Source of the DNA: Ctena decussata
Lineage: Eukaryota; Mollusca; Bivalvia; Lucinida; Lucinidae
Assembly (NCBI GenBank): GCA_963989385.1
Contig: OZ022512.1
Span: 27,053,899-27,117,898 of the forward strand
DNA length: 64,000 nt
Direction of reading: 5' to 3'
The notes below the pieces were generated by a model. It saw nothing but the letters and a program-made list of their open reading frames with translations, was not told the DNA's origin and searched no databases. This document shows positions 1 through 44,200 of this stretch, piece by piece. Within the stretch, counting starts at the first letter, position 1. Every line of letters begins with the position of its first letter. A program made the position numbers and the translations under genes.

Positions 1-114
1 GAGCATTCAGTAGTTGTTTTGAAGTTCAGAAAAGGCTTTTTTGAGCCTTGTCATGATAACCCTGTAAGGTATAGATAGTATAATACAGACCTATATTAGG
101 GTATGTTAACTGTG

Positions 115-160
115 CCTGACCAGACTTGAACTGCTCATAGACAGTCTGGTCAGGGCTTGT
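115..160. repeat. short inverted repeat
   Basis: CCTGACCAGACTT and its near-complement AGTCTGGTCAGGG flank a short loop, upstream of the first visible NDUFS1 exon. It is probably a fragment of a foldback repeat. Confidence 0.5.
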
Positions 161-269
161 TCAGTTTTACAGTGCAGTAGTTTTCAGAACCACCTATGCA
201 GTAGAAATTTCAGCATGAAATGTTCATTTGGGTTGCAATGCATGAGAAAACATCATGTTAGTATCAGAA

Positions 270-452
270 CTACAGATATGATGGAGTTTTGAGGATAATT
301 TCAGATAATTTTTCTTAGATCTCGATGAAAAACATGTTGTGACCCCTCGTTAGAAATGTCTCAGAGTGATGGTTCTAATGAGGAGTCACAACATACGTTT
401 TTGAGCAGAAATGTGGAAAATGATCTCTATTACTCCTATTTATCTGAGTGTC
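270..452. mobile_element. foldback MITE family D, copy 1 (uninterrupted)
   Basis: The element is about 180 bp and near-palindromic. The outer arms contain GAGGATAAT and TCTTATTT-like blocks. The centre pairs GTGACCCCTCGTTAGAA with TTCTAATGAGGAGTCAC around a CTCAG loop. It ends only about 16 bases before the acceptor of the first exon. It serves as the empty reference for interrupted copies at 1120, 9603, 46721 and 61613. Confidence 0.7.
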
Positions 453-468
453 ATCATTATATTTTTAG

Positions 469-33368
<32,900 letters not shown>

Positions 33369-33532
33369 CATAAAGTATTATATGTGTAGTTGATTTTTCT
33401 AAAGAGGCATTTTGGTACAATGGTGGTATAAAGATGTGTAAAGAAGTATGAAGTTTTATTAAGTCTGTATACAGAAGTATTTCAGTATATTTTTGCAAAG
33501 CTAAGATCAAATTTACCCTAAATACACAATAT

Positions 33533-33538
33533 AATAAA
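33533..33538 (+). terminator. polyadenylation signal of NDUFS1
   Basis: AATAAA lies about 165 bases after the NDUFS1 stop, in an AT-rich stretch. It is the first canonical hexamer downstream and would give a short 3' UTR. Confidence 0.7.
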
Positions 33539-33599
33539 GTTGTAGACCCAATCAGGCTAAGGAGTAGTTGCACGGTTGCCTGCATTTTATAAAATATTT

Positions 33600-33840
33600 G
33601 TAGGGTGTGTGGGCACACCTCAATGTCTCTTCATTTTTACAAACGAGAACATGTTTTGTGACTTCTTGTTTTCTTTCCATTATGACAAAATCCTGTCAAA
33701 AAGGTGTCTAATCTAAAAAGATTAAGAGCTGACCCACCATTGAGTGTCTAATCTAAAAAGATTAAGAGCTGACCCACCATTGAGAAGAGAGGCAAAATAG
33801 AAACTGGCAGTTGCTCTCCCAGAAAGTTTAACCATTTGTT
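33600..33840. repeat. F-family foldback repeat, copy 7
   Basis: GACTTCTTGTTTTCTTTCCA and AAAAGATTAAGAGCTGACCC fit the family, and it lies in the region just after the NDUFS1 polyadenylation signal. It contains the exact duplication 33704-33783. Confidence 0.6.
33704..33783 (+). repeat. exact 40-bp tandem duplication
   Basis: The unit starting GTGTCTAATCTAAAAAGATT is repeated without a mismatch at 33704-33743 and 33744-33783. Confidence 0.9.
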
Positions 33841-34039
33841 TCAAAAAGGATGGAAATGAATTTCGAAGAAAGAATCTGCAATGGGGATGTCCAAATATTT
33901 AGGATAAATGGGGGACTTAAACACTGAAAGTATGAATGGTAATTGTTCTTGACCTAGGGGGCAGTGGAACAGTACTGAAGAAACGAACGCAATGAAATAA
34001 AAATGACCATAATAAAACATGGTTTTAGAAGTAATTTTT

Positions 34040-34180
34040 AGCTGGCCTGTACAAAAGTACAGAGAGCTATTGTTGTCACTTGGACGTCGGCGTCACACTT
34101 TAAACTTTTGCATTAAAGTTTTTTTATGTGATGAGCAAGGCACTGCAGGCGAGCTGTCCTGTACAGGGACAGGTCTTGTT
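34040..34180 (+). mobile_element. mini-HINE family K, copy 1 (about 140 bp)
   Basis: It starts AGCTGGCCTGTACAAAAGTA after a T-run. It ends with the hairpin CTGTCCTGTACAGGGACAG and GTCTTGTT, the same end logic as the large HINEs, with no core array. Confidence 0.65.
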
Positions 34181-34322
34181 TACAAAACATGTGCACCGTG
34201 GTAAAAGGGTTGTTTAGGGTATTGTCTTACATGGTTTAGCATACTGTACAATGGGAAGTTTTGCAGCATAGCCTAAATTCACAAATGTGGACCAGCAGAA
34301 TCATTTTGGATGTTAAGACTTT

Positions 34323-34373
34323 GTAACTTAATATATTGGCCCTGTATGTAACTTAATATATTGGCCCTGTATG
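34323..34373 (+). repeat. 25-bp tandem duplication
   Basis: GTAACTTAATATATTGGCCC plus CTGTAT occurs twice in a row. Confidence 0.85.
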
Positions 34374-34859
34374 GAACTAAGGCTGCCTATAAAATTCTAG
34401 AGGATTCCAGATTTGTGAGGAAGGAATCTCTTGATTTTAGCAAATATATTAAAGCAAAATATTCTCATGTTGCAGTGTCCATTCCTGGCTTTGTAGAGTA
34501 CTCTGGCTAAGCTAGTAGTTCTGCCGTAGTTTGTGAATTTCAGACACATGCTGAATAAAATCATATATGCTGAATAAACCAAGAAGAAATAAAAGTTGCA
34601 AAATATACTAGCAGTGAATATATGAAAGTCCACATACACAACATCTGTGGCTTTTAGAGCTGGTATCAGGAAGTTTAAATATGTCTCCAACTAAAAGAAT
34701 TTGAACACTTTGTGTTTTAGTGATTGTTGTTTTTTCACTACAATGACCTGTATGTTGATACAATTGTTATTTAAACAAAGATGATTAAAATGTCATTAGA
34801 AGGTGAAAGTCTTTTGATGTTTTTATTCCTGTGGAAGTTTCATGTGATTGTTTTCAGTG

Positions 34860-35935
34860 GTGAAAACATTACTCCATGCTTGCAGCCCATTTTACTTGGT
34901 ATACTAATCATTCTCACATGATGCTGGAAATTTCAGTGGTAAAATCATTACTCAGTGCTTGCAGCCCATTTGTTATGACATGGTATTCTAATCATTCTTA
35001 CATGCTGCTGGAAATTTCAGTGGTAAAAACATTACTCCATGCATGCAGCCCATTTGTTATCACTCGGTATACTAATCATTCTGGCATGCTGCTGGAAATT
35101 TCAGTGGTAAAAACATTACTTAATGCTTGCAGCCCATTTGTTATTTCATGGTATACTAATCATTCTCGCGTGCTGCTTGAAATTTCAGTCAGTGGTAAAA
35201 ACATTACTCCATGCATTACATGGTATACTAATCATTCTCACATGCTGCTTGAAATTTCAGTCAGTGGTAAAAACATTACTCCATGCTTGCAACCCATGTT
35301 ATTACACAGTATACTAATCATTCTCTCGTGCTGCTGGAAATTTCAGTGGTAAAAACATTACTTAATGCTTGCAGCCCATTTGTTATTTCATGGTATACTA
35401 ATCATTCTCGCATGTTGCTGGAAATTTCAGTGGTGAAAACATTACTCCATACTTGCCGCCCATTTGTTATTACTCGGTATACTTATCATTCTCGCATGCT
35501 GCTGGAAATTTCAGTGGTAAAAACATTACCGGTACTTAATGCTTGCAGCCCATTTGTTTTTACATCATATGCTAATCATTCTCGCATGCTGCTGGAAAAT
35601 CCTGTCAGTGGTAAAAACATTACTTAATGCTTGCAGCCAATTCTATTACATGGTATACTAATCATTCTCGCATACTGATGGAAATTTCATTCAGTGGTAA
35701 AAACATTACTTAATGCTTGCAGCCCATTTGTTATTTCATGATATACTAATCATTCTCGCATGCTGCTGGAAATTTAAGTCAGTGGTAACATTAATCTATT
35801 CTTGCAACCCATTTTATTACATGGTATACTAATTATTCTCGCATGCTGATGGAAATTTCAGTGGTAAAAACATTACTCCATGCTTGCAACCCATGTTATT
35901 ACATGGTATACTAATCATTCTCGCATGCTGCTGGC
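34860..35935 (+). repeat. 84-bp minisatellite, about 12-13 units
   Basis: CTGGAAATTTCAGTGGTAAA recurs at 34924, 35008, 35092 and onward with an 84-base period, with some shortened or variant units. Since 84 is divisible by three, a 158-codon frame stays open (34876-35352) with a 28-residue repeat. I read that frame as a by-product, not a gene. Confidence 0.88.
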
Positions 35936-36341
35936 AAAAAAACGCAACTAGTAAAAAGCGAGACTTAAGTATTGCTTTTCCAGAGTCGCAGCGGCGTTAA
36001 CTTTTGTGGAGTTTCATGGTTTAGCTGTTTTGTGAGAACCAACATTCAGGCAAGACATGATATTTCACTTATGTCAGTGGCAACATCCAATAACAGTTTC
36101 CCTACCTGTGCTGCCAAACAAGCCAATCAGTATCATACATGAGAAAGTGGCTGAATACCAAAGCAATAGACAGCAGGAGAAGCTCGACTGTCATTAACAA
36201 AAATATACTGATATTTATCTGTCAGCAGCCACAATTCTTGCTAGACAATCAGTCTACACAGTATCAGCTTCGCAGCACATCAGCAAAATGTTTTATCCCA
36301 TGGTCTGTTGGATGACCCCTGCTCTAGTTTGCAATATTTTT

Positions 36342-36478
36342 AGCTTGTCTATAAGAAAGTACAGGAAGAGCTATTGTTGTCACCTTGGCGTCGGCATCAA
36401 TGAATCCATGTATCCTAAGTTTTTATGTGATGGGCAAGTTGCTGTCAGCCAAGCTATGCTGTACACTGACAGTTCTTT
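36342..36478 (+). mobile_element. mini-HINE family K, copy 2
   Basis: It aligns with 34040-34180: AGCTTGTCTATAAG, AGAGCTATTGTTGTCAC and TTTTTATGTGATG occur in the same order. It ends in a GCTGTACACTGACAGTTCTT hairpin region. Confidence 0.6.
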
Positions 36479-36734
36479 AGTTTCTATTTCCACAGACTTG
36501 AAAACCTGAATCTGCATAATGGCAGATTTCTTTACGCTTACCAGCACCATAAGTACATTTTGTTTTCAGTAATAAAATTAACTCCACAGGGAACTGAAAC
36601 AAAATTGAAAAACTGTCCAACTTCAACTTTATTAATTTCTAATCCATAACAACATTGTAATAAATATAATCTACTTTCTGACAGGGTATTAAATTATCCA
36701 AAGTGACAAATAGGTGTCGAATGAACTAAGACAC

Positions 36735-37050
36735 ATAAAAGGGATAAATAACGAGAATGATTTGCACCTGTTTGGACATCTGTGCAGTCCAGTCAGGGCT
36801 TTGTGAACCCAACTCAATAATGAGCCGCAATACGACAAAACCACAAAGTGGCATGTGGGCCCAGCAAAGACAAAGATCAGCCTGGACATCTGCCTAGTCT
36901 GATTAGAGTCTTTGTTGTCGGCATGGAGGTAGGTTAGATTCTTAGGTAGACTTTAAGCAGACAGCAAAGACTCTGATCAGACTGGGGTGATCTGAGTCTT
37001 TGCTGGGCGCACTTGGCACTTTGTTGGTTTTGTCATGTAGAGGCTCATAT
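36735..37050. repeat. E-family foldback repeat with extended flank
   Basis: AACGAGAATGATTTGCACCT up to GGTAGGTTAGATTCTTAGGT is the inverse of 1166-1380. The remainder completes the second arm, ending TTTGTTGGTTTTGTCATGTA. Confidence 0.75.
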
Positions 37051-37589
37051 ATCAACCTTTAGGAACCTTCAATCACAAAAGGAAGAATATATGGCTGCAC
37101 AGACTGGCTAAGGGTCTTTTAGTGAGTCGCAGCACAAATGAACAGGTTCTGATTGGCAGGGTGGTGCAAAAGTCCAGATATAGAAAGCTTCAGACATGGA
37201 TATTTTGATTTTTTGATTACAGTTTTCAAAGAATTAAAGTCTACATGCTCCTCCTCAACTTCATCAATTCAGTTTGCTGCATTTTTTTTTCTTTTTGCAG
37301 AGGGGAATCTGAGAATGTTCCCATCAATCCATCACATGCAAGCAAATAAAAGAAGTGCATTTATTGTTGACAGGTCTGATATAAATTTTCTTAGCTCTCA
37401 ACAAAAAGTGTTCTTTGGGATTCTAATGGGATTCAAAAGTGTTGCAGAGAATGGGATTCTAAAGTGTTATGGAGAAATAAGAATAGTAAGTTGCAATGAT
37501 TGTATAGAATCAATATAGGGACAATACTTATTAATTGAACAACAACTGATAAAACACCTTAATATAAGGAACTGAGTACAAGCGTCTTA

Positions 37590-37815
37590 AGGTGAATGGG
37601 TACACTTTCAGGGGAAGAAACTGCTATTTTCATTTTTGCCTCCCTTCTCAATAGGGATCAACTCTTAAAGAAAAGAATTTGCTCCTAGAGGAGCAAATTC
37701 TTCCCTATAATAGTTGACACCTTTTTTGAAGGATTTTGTCATCCAGAGAAGCAAACATGATGTTACAAACCTTTGTAAAAATGGAGGAAAAACCTGCAGG
37801 TGTTCCCATACAACT
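37590..37815. repeat. F-family foldback repeat, copy 8 (well preserved)
   Basis: It starts AAGGTGAATGGGTACACTTT. The central palindrome GAATTTGCTCCTAGAGGAGC is flanked by AACTCTTAAAG and a matching inverse, then the CATCCAGAGAAGCAAACATG block. It lies downstream of the dynein polyadenylation signal. Confidence 0.75.
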
Positions 37816-37856
37816 TAAAACACATCTTTAAACACATTGCTTAACAAAGGCTGAAG

Positions 37857-37862
37857 TTTATT
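37857..37862 (-). terminator. polyadenylation signal of the dynein heavy chain gene
   Basis: TTTATT on + reads AATAAA on -, about 100 bases past the dynein stop codon at 37962. The convergent NDUFS1 signal lies about 4.3 kb away, so the transcripts need not overlap. Confidence 0.7.
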
Positions 37863-37961
37863 TCTAACTGTGGAATAACAATAAATCTTAATGTAACAAA
37901 ATGGTAAAACCTTGTATAATTAACTATACGTCTGATAAAACTTGTCTTGGAGAAAAGATAT

Positions 37962-38249
37962 CTATTTGATATCACAAAGGGCAGCAACACCTCTCAATAT
38001 CCAGTGGTCAGGACTCTGAGCAGTTTTCAGAATGATAAATGAGATGTATGTGAGATCTGTACGGTGAGGTTTCTTGTAGACTGGGCACTGGTACAGCCGT
38101 GGATCTTTAGGTGCTGTGGAATTGATGGCATACATATGAACCACTGGCAGCTGTGTAAACAGAACTTTGGCTGTTGACTCTGTTAGGCGCCCATTTCTTT
38201 TGTCCCAGCCTGCTCCATCAAGGAATAAACCATAGATGTACACCCCTTC
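37962..38249 (-). CDS. DNAH8: dynein heavy chain terminal exon with stop
   Basis: Acceptor TTATTTCAG; 95 residues and a stop. It starts [20 protein letters not shown] and contains [20 protein letters not shown] and [15 protein letters not shown]. The ending [15 protein letters not shown] is the standard C terminus of this group. The methionine nine codons upstream is intronic and is not a start. Confidence 0.97.
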   Translation of the reverse strand, partial: EGVYIYGLFLDGAGWDKRNGRLTESTAKVLFTQLPVVHMYAINSTAPKDPRLYQCPVYKKPHRTDLTYISFIILKTAQSPDHWILRGVAALCDIK

Positions 38250-41200
38250 CTGAAATAACATAGAGGGCAATGGCAATTGACACTATTATAGTTTTTAATA
38301 CTGACTAATTATAATAAGTTTAACTGACCATTGTTACAGTATGAATTTTATGGAACTCTTACAGAATTTAAGCAAATTACTGAACACAAACGTATGTCCT
38401 AATCCTGGAATTAAAACAGAATGTCACTCCTTCAAATCCCAGTCTGCTGATCCTGGTCTAAAATCATGAGCCCCGACACCACAAAACCAACAAAGTGGTA
38501 TGTGCGCCCAGTGAAGACTCAGATCAGCCTGGCATCTGCCCAGTTTTATCAGACTCTTCACTGTGCACTTAAAGGGTAGATAAGGATCTAACCTACTCCA
38601 ATGCCAACAGTGAAGACTCTGGTCAGACTGGGCGGATGCCCAGGCTAAGCTGAGTCTTCTCTTGGTGCACATACCACTTTGTGGTCATGTTGTGTCATCG
38701 CTGAAATGTATTTAGTATGAAATAAGTGTTTCAAATTCCACTTTGGACTTCAAACCCCAACAAAAATATGGACATGGAGGAGACAATAACAGTGACAATT
38801 AATTTTTGCTTACAGCAGGTGGACTGGTTATGTCTTCTTTCACATTTTTGAGAACATCGTTATGCAGAGTCACAGAATCCAGTGCCCAACCTTTGTGTGC
38901 TCTTGTCACCTCTTGTCTCATAGCTGTGAGAAACCCTACAAAAAATATTCTGAGTTACAGTGAAGCCTTCCCAATACTGAACTTAATTGAAAAGTGAAAT
39001 TTATAGTCAGATCTGTCAGTTGAAATCTTATTCGCACTCGGGTAATGAAATGTATGAGAGTCATTCAGCTTGAATAAACAGCTCACTGCTACACTCTGTT
39101 TAAGCTACCCAACTAAAAAATCTCACATGGTAATTTCATAGAATCACTATGTTGTACAGTAAACCCTACACTTACAGTCAGCTCTAGTAAAACATCATCT
39201 TCAAAATCTATTTTTTTGTTTAAGACATCCAGATATGACTATTAAAGCATGCCCAGAACAGAAGAAACTGACTGATGCAAGGACATGTTAGTTGCCAGGT
39301 TATGCTCTGATCTAAGGCATATGGGTACATGGAGGCACCTGTATCATTTTCTTTTTTAACTCCCTTTTCATTAGGGTATTGGGGTCTACTCTCCAGCAGC
39401 AAATTCTTTCCTTTAAGAATAGTCCTCATTTTTGGAAGGGCTAGGTAATCAAGGTTAATAAACAGGAAGTCATGAAAGTGTTTTCCTTTGTAAAAATGGC
39501 AGAAAAAACATGGAGCAGTCAAGTTTTTTTCTGTTCTGTTCTGTTTCAATTCTCGTATCTATGTTCCCCAAGTGGCTTAGCTGTATGTAATCATAGATGC
39601 ACACACCTGGCGCCCAGTGTCTGTCCATTCTAAGTTTCCTTATAAGCGCCAAGGAATTTCAACCCTATTGTTTTGCATAACTGAGGTTTGGTGACAAGAT
39701 TCTTATCTATCTCAATCACTTTCATCGATATTATGAGGGGCCACCTGTATTAGAAAACCTGTATATGCCTGTCTGTGGAGTGCAGTGGTTAAGACAGGTT
39801 TCACTGCGTTGGTAATGATGTGAGGTTACTGCTAGTTTTTCCTAATTCCAGGATTGCATTGTGTCATGCCATTAGTGAATGGAAAAGATTGTAAGCATAT
39901 CCCCGCCAATATCCATAAATTTTATAATTTCTCTTGTTACATTTCAAATGTAGCTTTGTTGTCACTAAATATGACAAATTTGAGACACAGCTTTTACTGT
40001 ATGAAGGTATTGTTTTAGAAACTTAAATCCTTCATCTTTATAGAACAAGTAGCCCAAAGGGCAACAATTGCTCACCTGAGAGACATTGTAAACCTATAGG
40101 GATATTTAAGATGCTCAAGGGCAGCTAACTCCACAGTCAGTGGTCCAATCAGGCTGAAAATTAAGCTCATCCAAAACATTATGTATGCCCTCATTTAATA
40201 TATGCAAGTTTAAAAAGTATCCGATCAAGAGCACAATAGACAGAGCTGTCAAGGGCAGCTAACTTCGTAGTGGTTGGCCTGATCTGGCCAAAATTTGAAC
40301 TTGTTTAAGATATTATGCATTTCCTCATTACCTGCAAGTTTGAAAAGGATTGGATCAGTAGAAACCAAGAAAAAGTGGCAACATTGATTTTTTGGATGCT
40401 CAGGGCAGGTACTCCATAGTCAGTGGTGGGATCTAGCCGAAATGCTAAGTAATCCAAGCTTTTATGCATATCCTCATTACCTGCAAGTATGAAGAGGATC
40501 TGATGAAAAATGAAAATGTGATGACGTTGTTTTCTCCATTATAAGACTATGGGATTTTTTTCAAACGCTCAAGGGCAGCTAACTCTGTAGTCTGTGCTTG
40601 AAGTCGGCCAATTTCGAACTCATCCAAGCTCTTATGTATGTCATCATTACCTGCAAGTATGATAAGGATCTAATCAAAAACCTTGACTGCAGCACCCTGA
40701 AAGTCAAACTTGCTCGAGATATTGTCATGCCCTACATTTGTGTGAATTTATTTTAAAATCCGTTGAGAAATGTAGGTGCTAGAGCGATGACAAAGTTTTT
40801 CTAAAAATATCCACAGTGACCTTGACCTTGGGCACAGCATCCTGAAAGTCGAACTTGCTTGAGATATTGTCATACCCTACATTTGTGTGAAGTTATTTCA
40901 AAATCCATGGAGAAATGAAGGTGCTAGGGCGATGACAAAGTTTTTCTAAAAATAGCCACAGTGACCTTGACCTTGGGCACAGCACCCTGAAAGTCGAACT
41001 TGCTCGAGATATTGTCATGCCCTACATTTGTGTGAATTTATTTTAAAATCCATTGAGAAATGTAGGTGCTAGGGGGCTGACAAAGTTTTTCTAAAAATAG
41101 CCACAGTGACCTTGACCTTGGGTGCAGCACCCTGGAAGTCAAATTATTTGAGATATTGTCATGCCCAACATTTGTGTGAAGTTGATTTAAAATCCATTGA

Positions 41201-44200
41201 GAAATGTAGGCGCTAGAGCGATGACCAAGTTTTTCTAAAAATAGCCACAGTGACCTTGACCTTGGGTGCAGCACCCTGAAAGTCAAACTTGCTCGAGATA
41301 TTGTCATGCCCTACATTTGTGTGAAGATATTTGAAAATCTGCTGAGAAAGGTAGGTGCTAGAGCGCTGACAAAGTTTTTCTCAAAATAGCCACAGTGACC
41401 TTGACCTTGGGCGCAGCATCCTGAAAGTCAAAGTTGTTCGAGATATTGTCATGCCCTACATTTGTGTGAAGTTATTTTAAAATCTGCTGAGAAATGTAGG
41501 TGCTAGAGCGCTGACAAAGTTTTTCTAAAAATAGCCACAGTGACCTTGACCTTGGGTGCAGCACCCTGAAAGTCAAACTTGCTCGAGATATTGTCATGCC
41601 CTACATTTGTGTGAAGCTATTTTAAAATCCGTTGAGAAATGTAGGCAATAGAGCGATGACAAAGTTTTTCTAAAAATATGTGATGTTGTTTTCTCCATTA
41701 TAACACTATGGGATTTTTTCAAACGCTCAAGGGCAGCTAACTCCGTAGCCTGTGCTCGAATCCAGCCAAATTTCGAACTCATCCAAGCTCTTATGCATGT
41801 CATCATTACCTGCAAGTATGATAAGGATCTAAGCAAAAACAGTTGAGAAAACGTGATGACGCCATTTTCGCCATTATAACCCTATGGGATTTTTTTCAAA
41901 TGCCCAAGGGCAGCTAACTCTGTAGTCTGTGCTCGAATCCGGCCAAATTTCGAACTCATCCAAGCTCTTGTGTATGTCACCATTACCTGCATGTATGATA
42001 AGGATCTAATAAAAAACAGTTGAGAAAACATGATGACGCCATTTTCCCCATTATAACCCTATGGGGGCTATCTGTTGCCATGGAAACCAGAGTTCTGAGC
42101 TGATCGGTGATCGGCACCAAAACCTAATGCAACCTTTCCCCCACCCCAATGATACATCAGATAAAATTTGATTGTGATCGGCCTACTGGTCTCTGAGATA
42201 TTTATGTTTGAAAGTGTTGACGCACGCACGCACCCACGGACGGACGACGGCTCAACTCCCATCCTATAAGCTCACCTCTGAGCCTTCGGCTCAGGTGAGC
42301 TAAAAAACAAGGGCTTCGCAAGCGGCGCATAATACGCCCATTTCAGTGTCATGAAGGAGTTACAGAATGAACAAGATTGCTTATAGAAGGATGGACAGGC
42401 AGACAAAACAGGGGAAACAACTCTGTAATTAATGACTGCAATGTTATCAAAACAACACATCAAATACTATTAGTACACCAAAAATCCGGTTCCAGGGTGA
42501 AGCAGCTCAGAAGTTGTGAAACGCCATAGTCAAACAAGGGAGATAATTCATAAACTCTTAGTCCCAATACTTTCCCTTGACAATATACACATCACCATAA
42601 AGTTTTGTTAAAATATTTCCAACGGTTAAGGAGATATAGAGTAAAACGGAAATTGATGCAAGGGCAGATAATTCAGGAAGTAAGCCAGAGTTGCGGTTCA
42701 TGCCCATGATACATTACCCCATTATTATACACATTCCTACAAAGTTTCATTGAAATATTTCAAAGGGTTAAGGAGTTATGGGGGAAAAGGTTAGCCTAAA
42801 GAACTCATCAAAGGGAGGTTACTCCAAAATTAAGTAAGGGGAAACAACCATTCTTATATGTGATACACCGTCTCGTGATCATGAACATTGCTATAAAGTT
42901 TCATCAAGATATACCAAATGGTTACTTAGTTATTGAATGCACAAGATTAGTATACACAAAAATACCCTAAAAATCTAATCAAAGGGATGCAACTCCAAAA
43001 GGAAAAAGGGGAGAGCAACCATTGTTATACGCGACACATCATCACACCCTCATACACATTGCTATGAAGTTTCATCAAGATATCTCGAACGGTTATCTAG
43101 TTATGGCGCGCACAAGACTAGTAGGGTAAAAAATAATCAAAGGGGCATTACTTTGAAACTAAGAAAGGGGGAGCAATCATCACTATACGCGACACTTTGC
43201 CCCATCCTAATATATATGCCTACAAAATTTCATGAAGATATCTCAAACGGTTTCTGAGATATGGTGCGCACAAGAATGTTGACGGACGGACAGACAGATG
43301 GACGGACGGACGGACGGACAGCGCCATGCCATAATACGTCCGTTTTTTCAAAACGGGCGTATAAAAGACTGAACAGAGACTTTTTGCACAGATCTAAGAC
43401 ACAAGATAATGGGTGTTTTAAAGTCTAGTAGAACTACATGCTCAGACCACAAGAGCTGATATCCTACCTTGTGGGTTGAAAAGTCCAGTCATCCAGAAGA
43501 CATCAGGACGGCCCTGAAACACCCATCTTGAGAACTGATCATTCCTCTCAAGCAGTTCTGTGTACCAAAACCCCAGTGTAGAAGACTGCCAGGAGATCTT
43601 ACGCCACAGGTTTGGAACTTTGGCATCAAACATGTTGTCCAATGCATCCCGAAGATTCTGATAAATAAAAGAAGCAAAGTAACAATGGCTCACTTCAGCT
43701 ACTGTGAATACACCCTAAATGTTAGCAGAGACCAGTTGTATTAACATGTTTTATTGCTCTAATGTACATAGCTTCAACAGCATGTAAATCAAAAACACTG
43801 CAGAATACCTACATGATCATTGAAGCACAAGTCCTTTCACATCTTTATTTAGGATGCCCAGTTAATAGCTGCTGACACTTCTTGTCAACTTCAAATGTTT
43901 CCTTTCCTTTAATGCTAAATAGTTTAAAGTTTAAAAGGCCTTCCCATTAATGGTATGCTTCCTGGAAAGTAAGTATACTGTGTATACAACTCAGTGTCTG
44001 CAAAGGCAAGCTTGTAGTTTTCCTTACATTGTCTCATATTGATAACACTGAGGCATCACAAGTCTGAATTCACCTAAATACCATAATTACCTCACTCATG
44101 ATAATAGTTCCTTCAATGGCCAGTTTAAGGTCTGTCAGTGTCATTCTTACAACACCAATGACTCTCTGCATACGATCTATCTCCTGACGTAGGAAGATAT

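Larger units (their letters stand above)
33369..37856. other. intergenic region between convergent genes
   Basis: It separates the NDUFS1 stop from the dynein 3' UTR. It holds an F-family copy, two mini-HINEs, an 84-bp minisatellite and an E-family copy. No exon was recognised. A 121-codon + frame at 37153-37518 has no features I recognise. Confidence 0.7.

Noticed and set aside
34876..35352. 158-codon + frame as a repeat-protein gene
   Set aside because: It follows exactly from an 84-bp minisatellite whose period is a multiple of three. No splice context, promoter or family resemblance.
37153..37518. 121-codon + frame as an extra gene between NDUFS1 and the dynein gene
   Set aside because: No recognisable domain, overlaps a low-complexity T-run, and lies beside E and F repeats.
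38250..38276. Methionine nine codons upstream of the last dynein exon as a start of a small protein
   Set aside because: A good TTATTTCAG acceptor lies at 38250 and the preceding exon joins in frame, so those codons are intronic.
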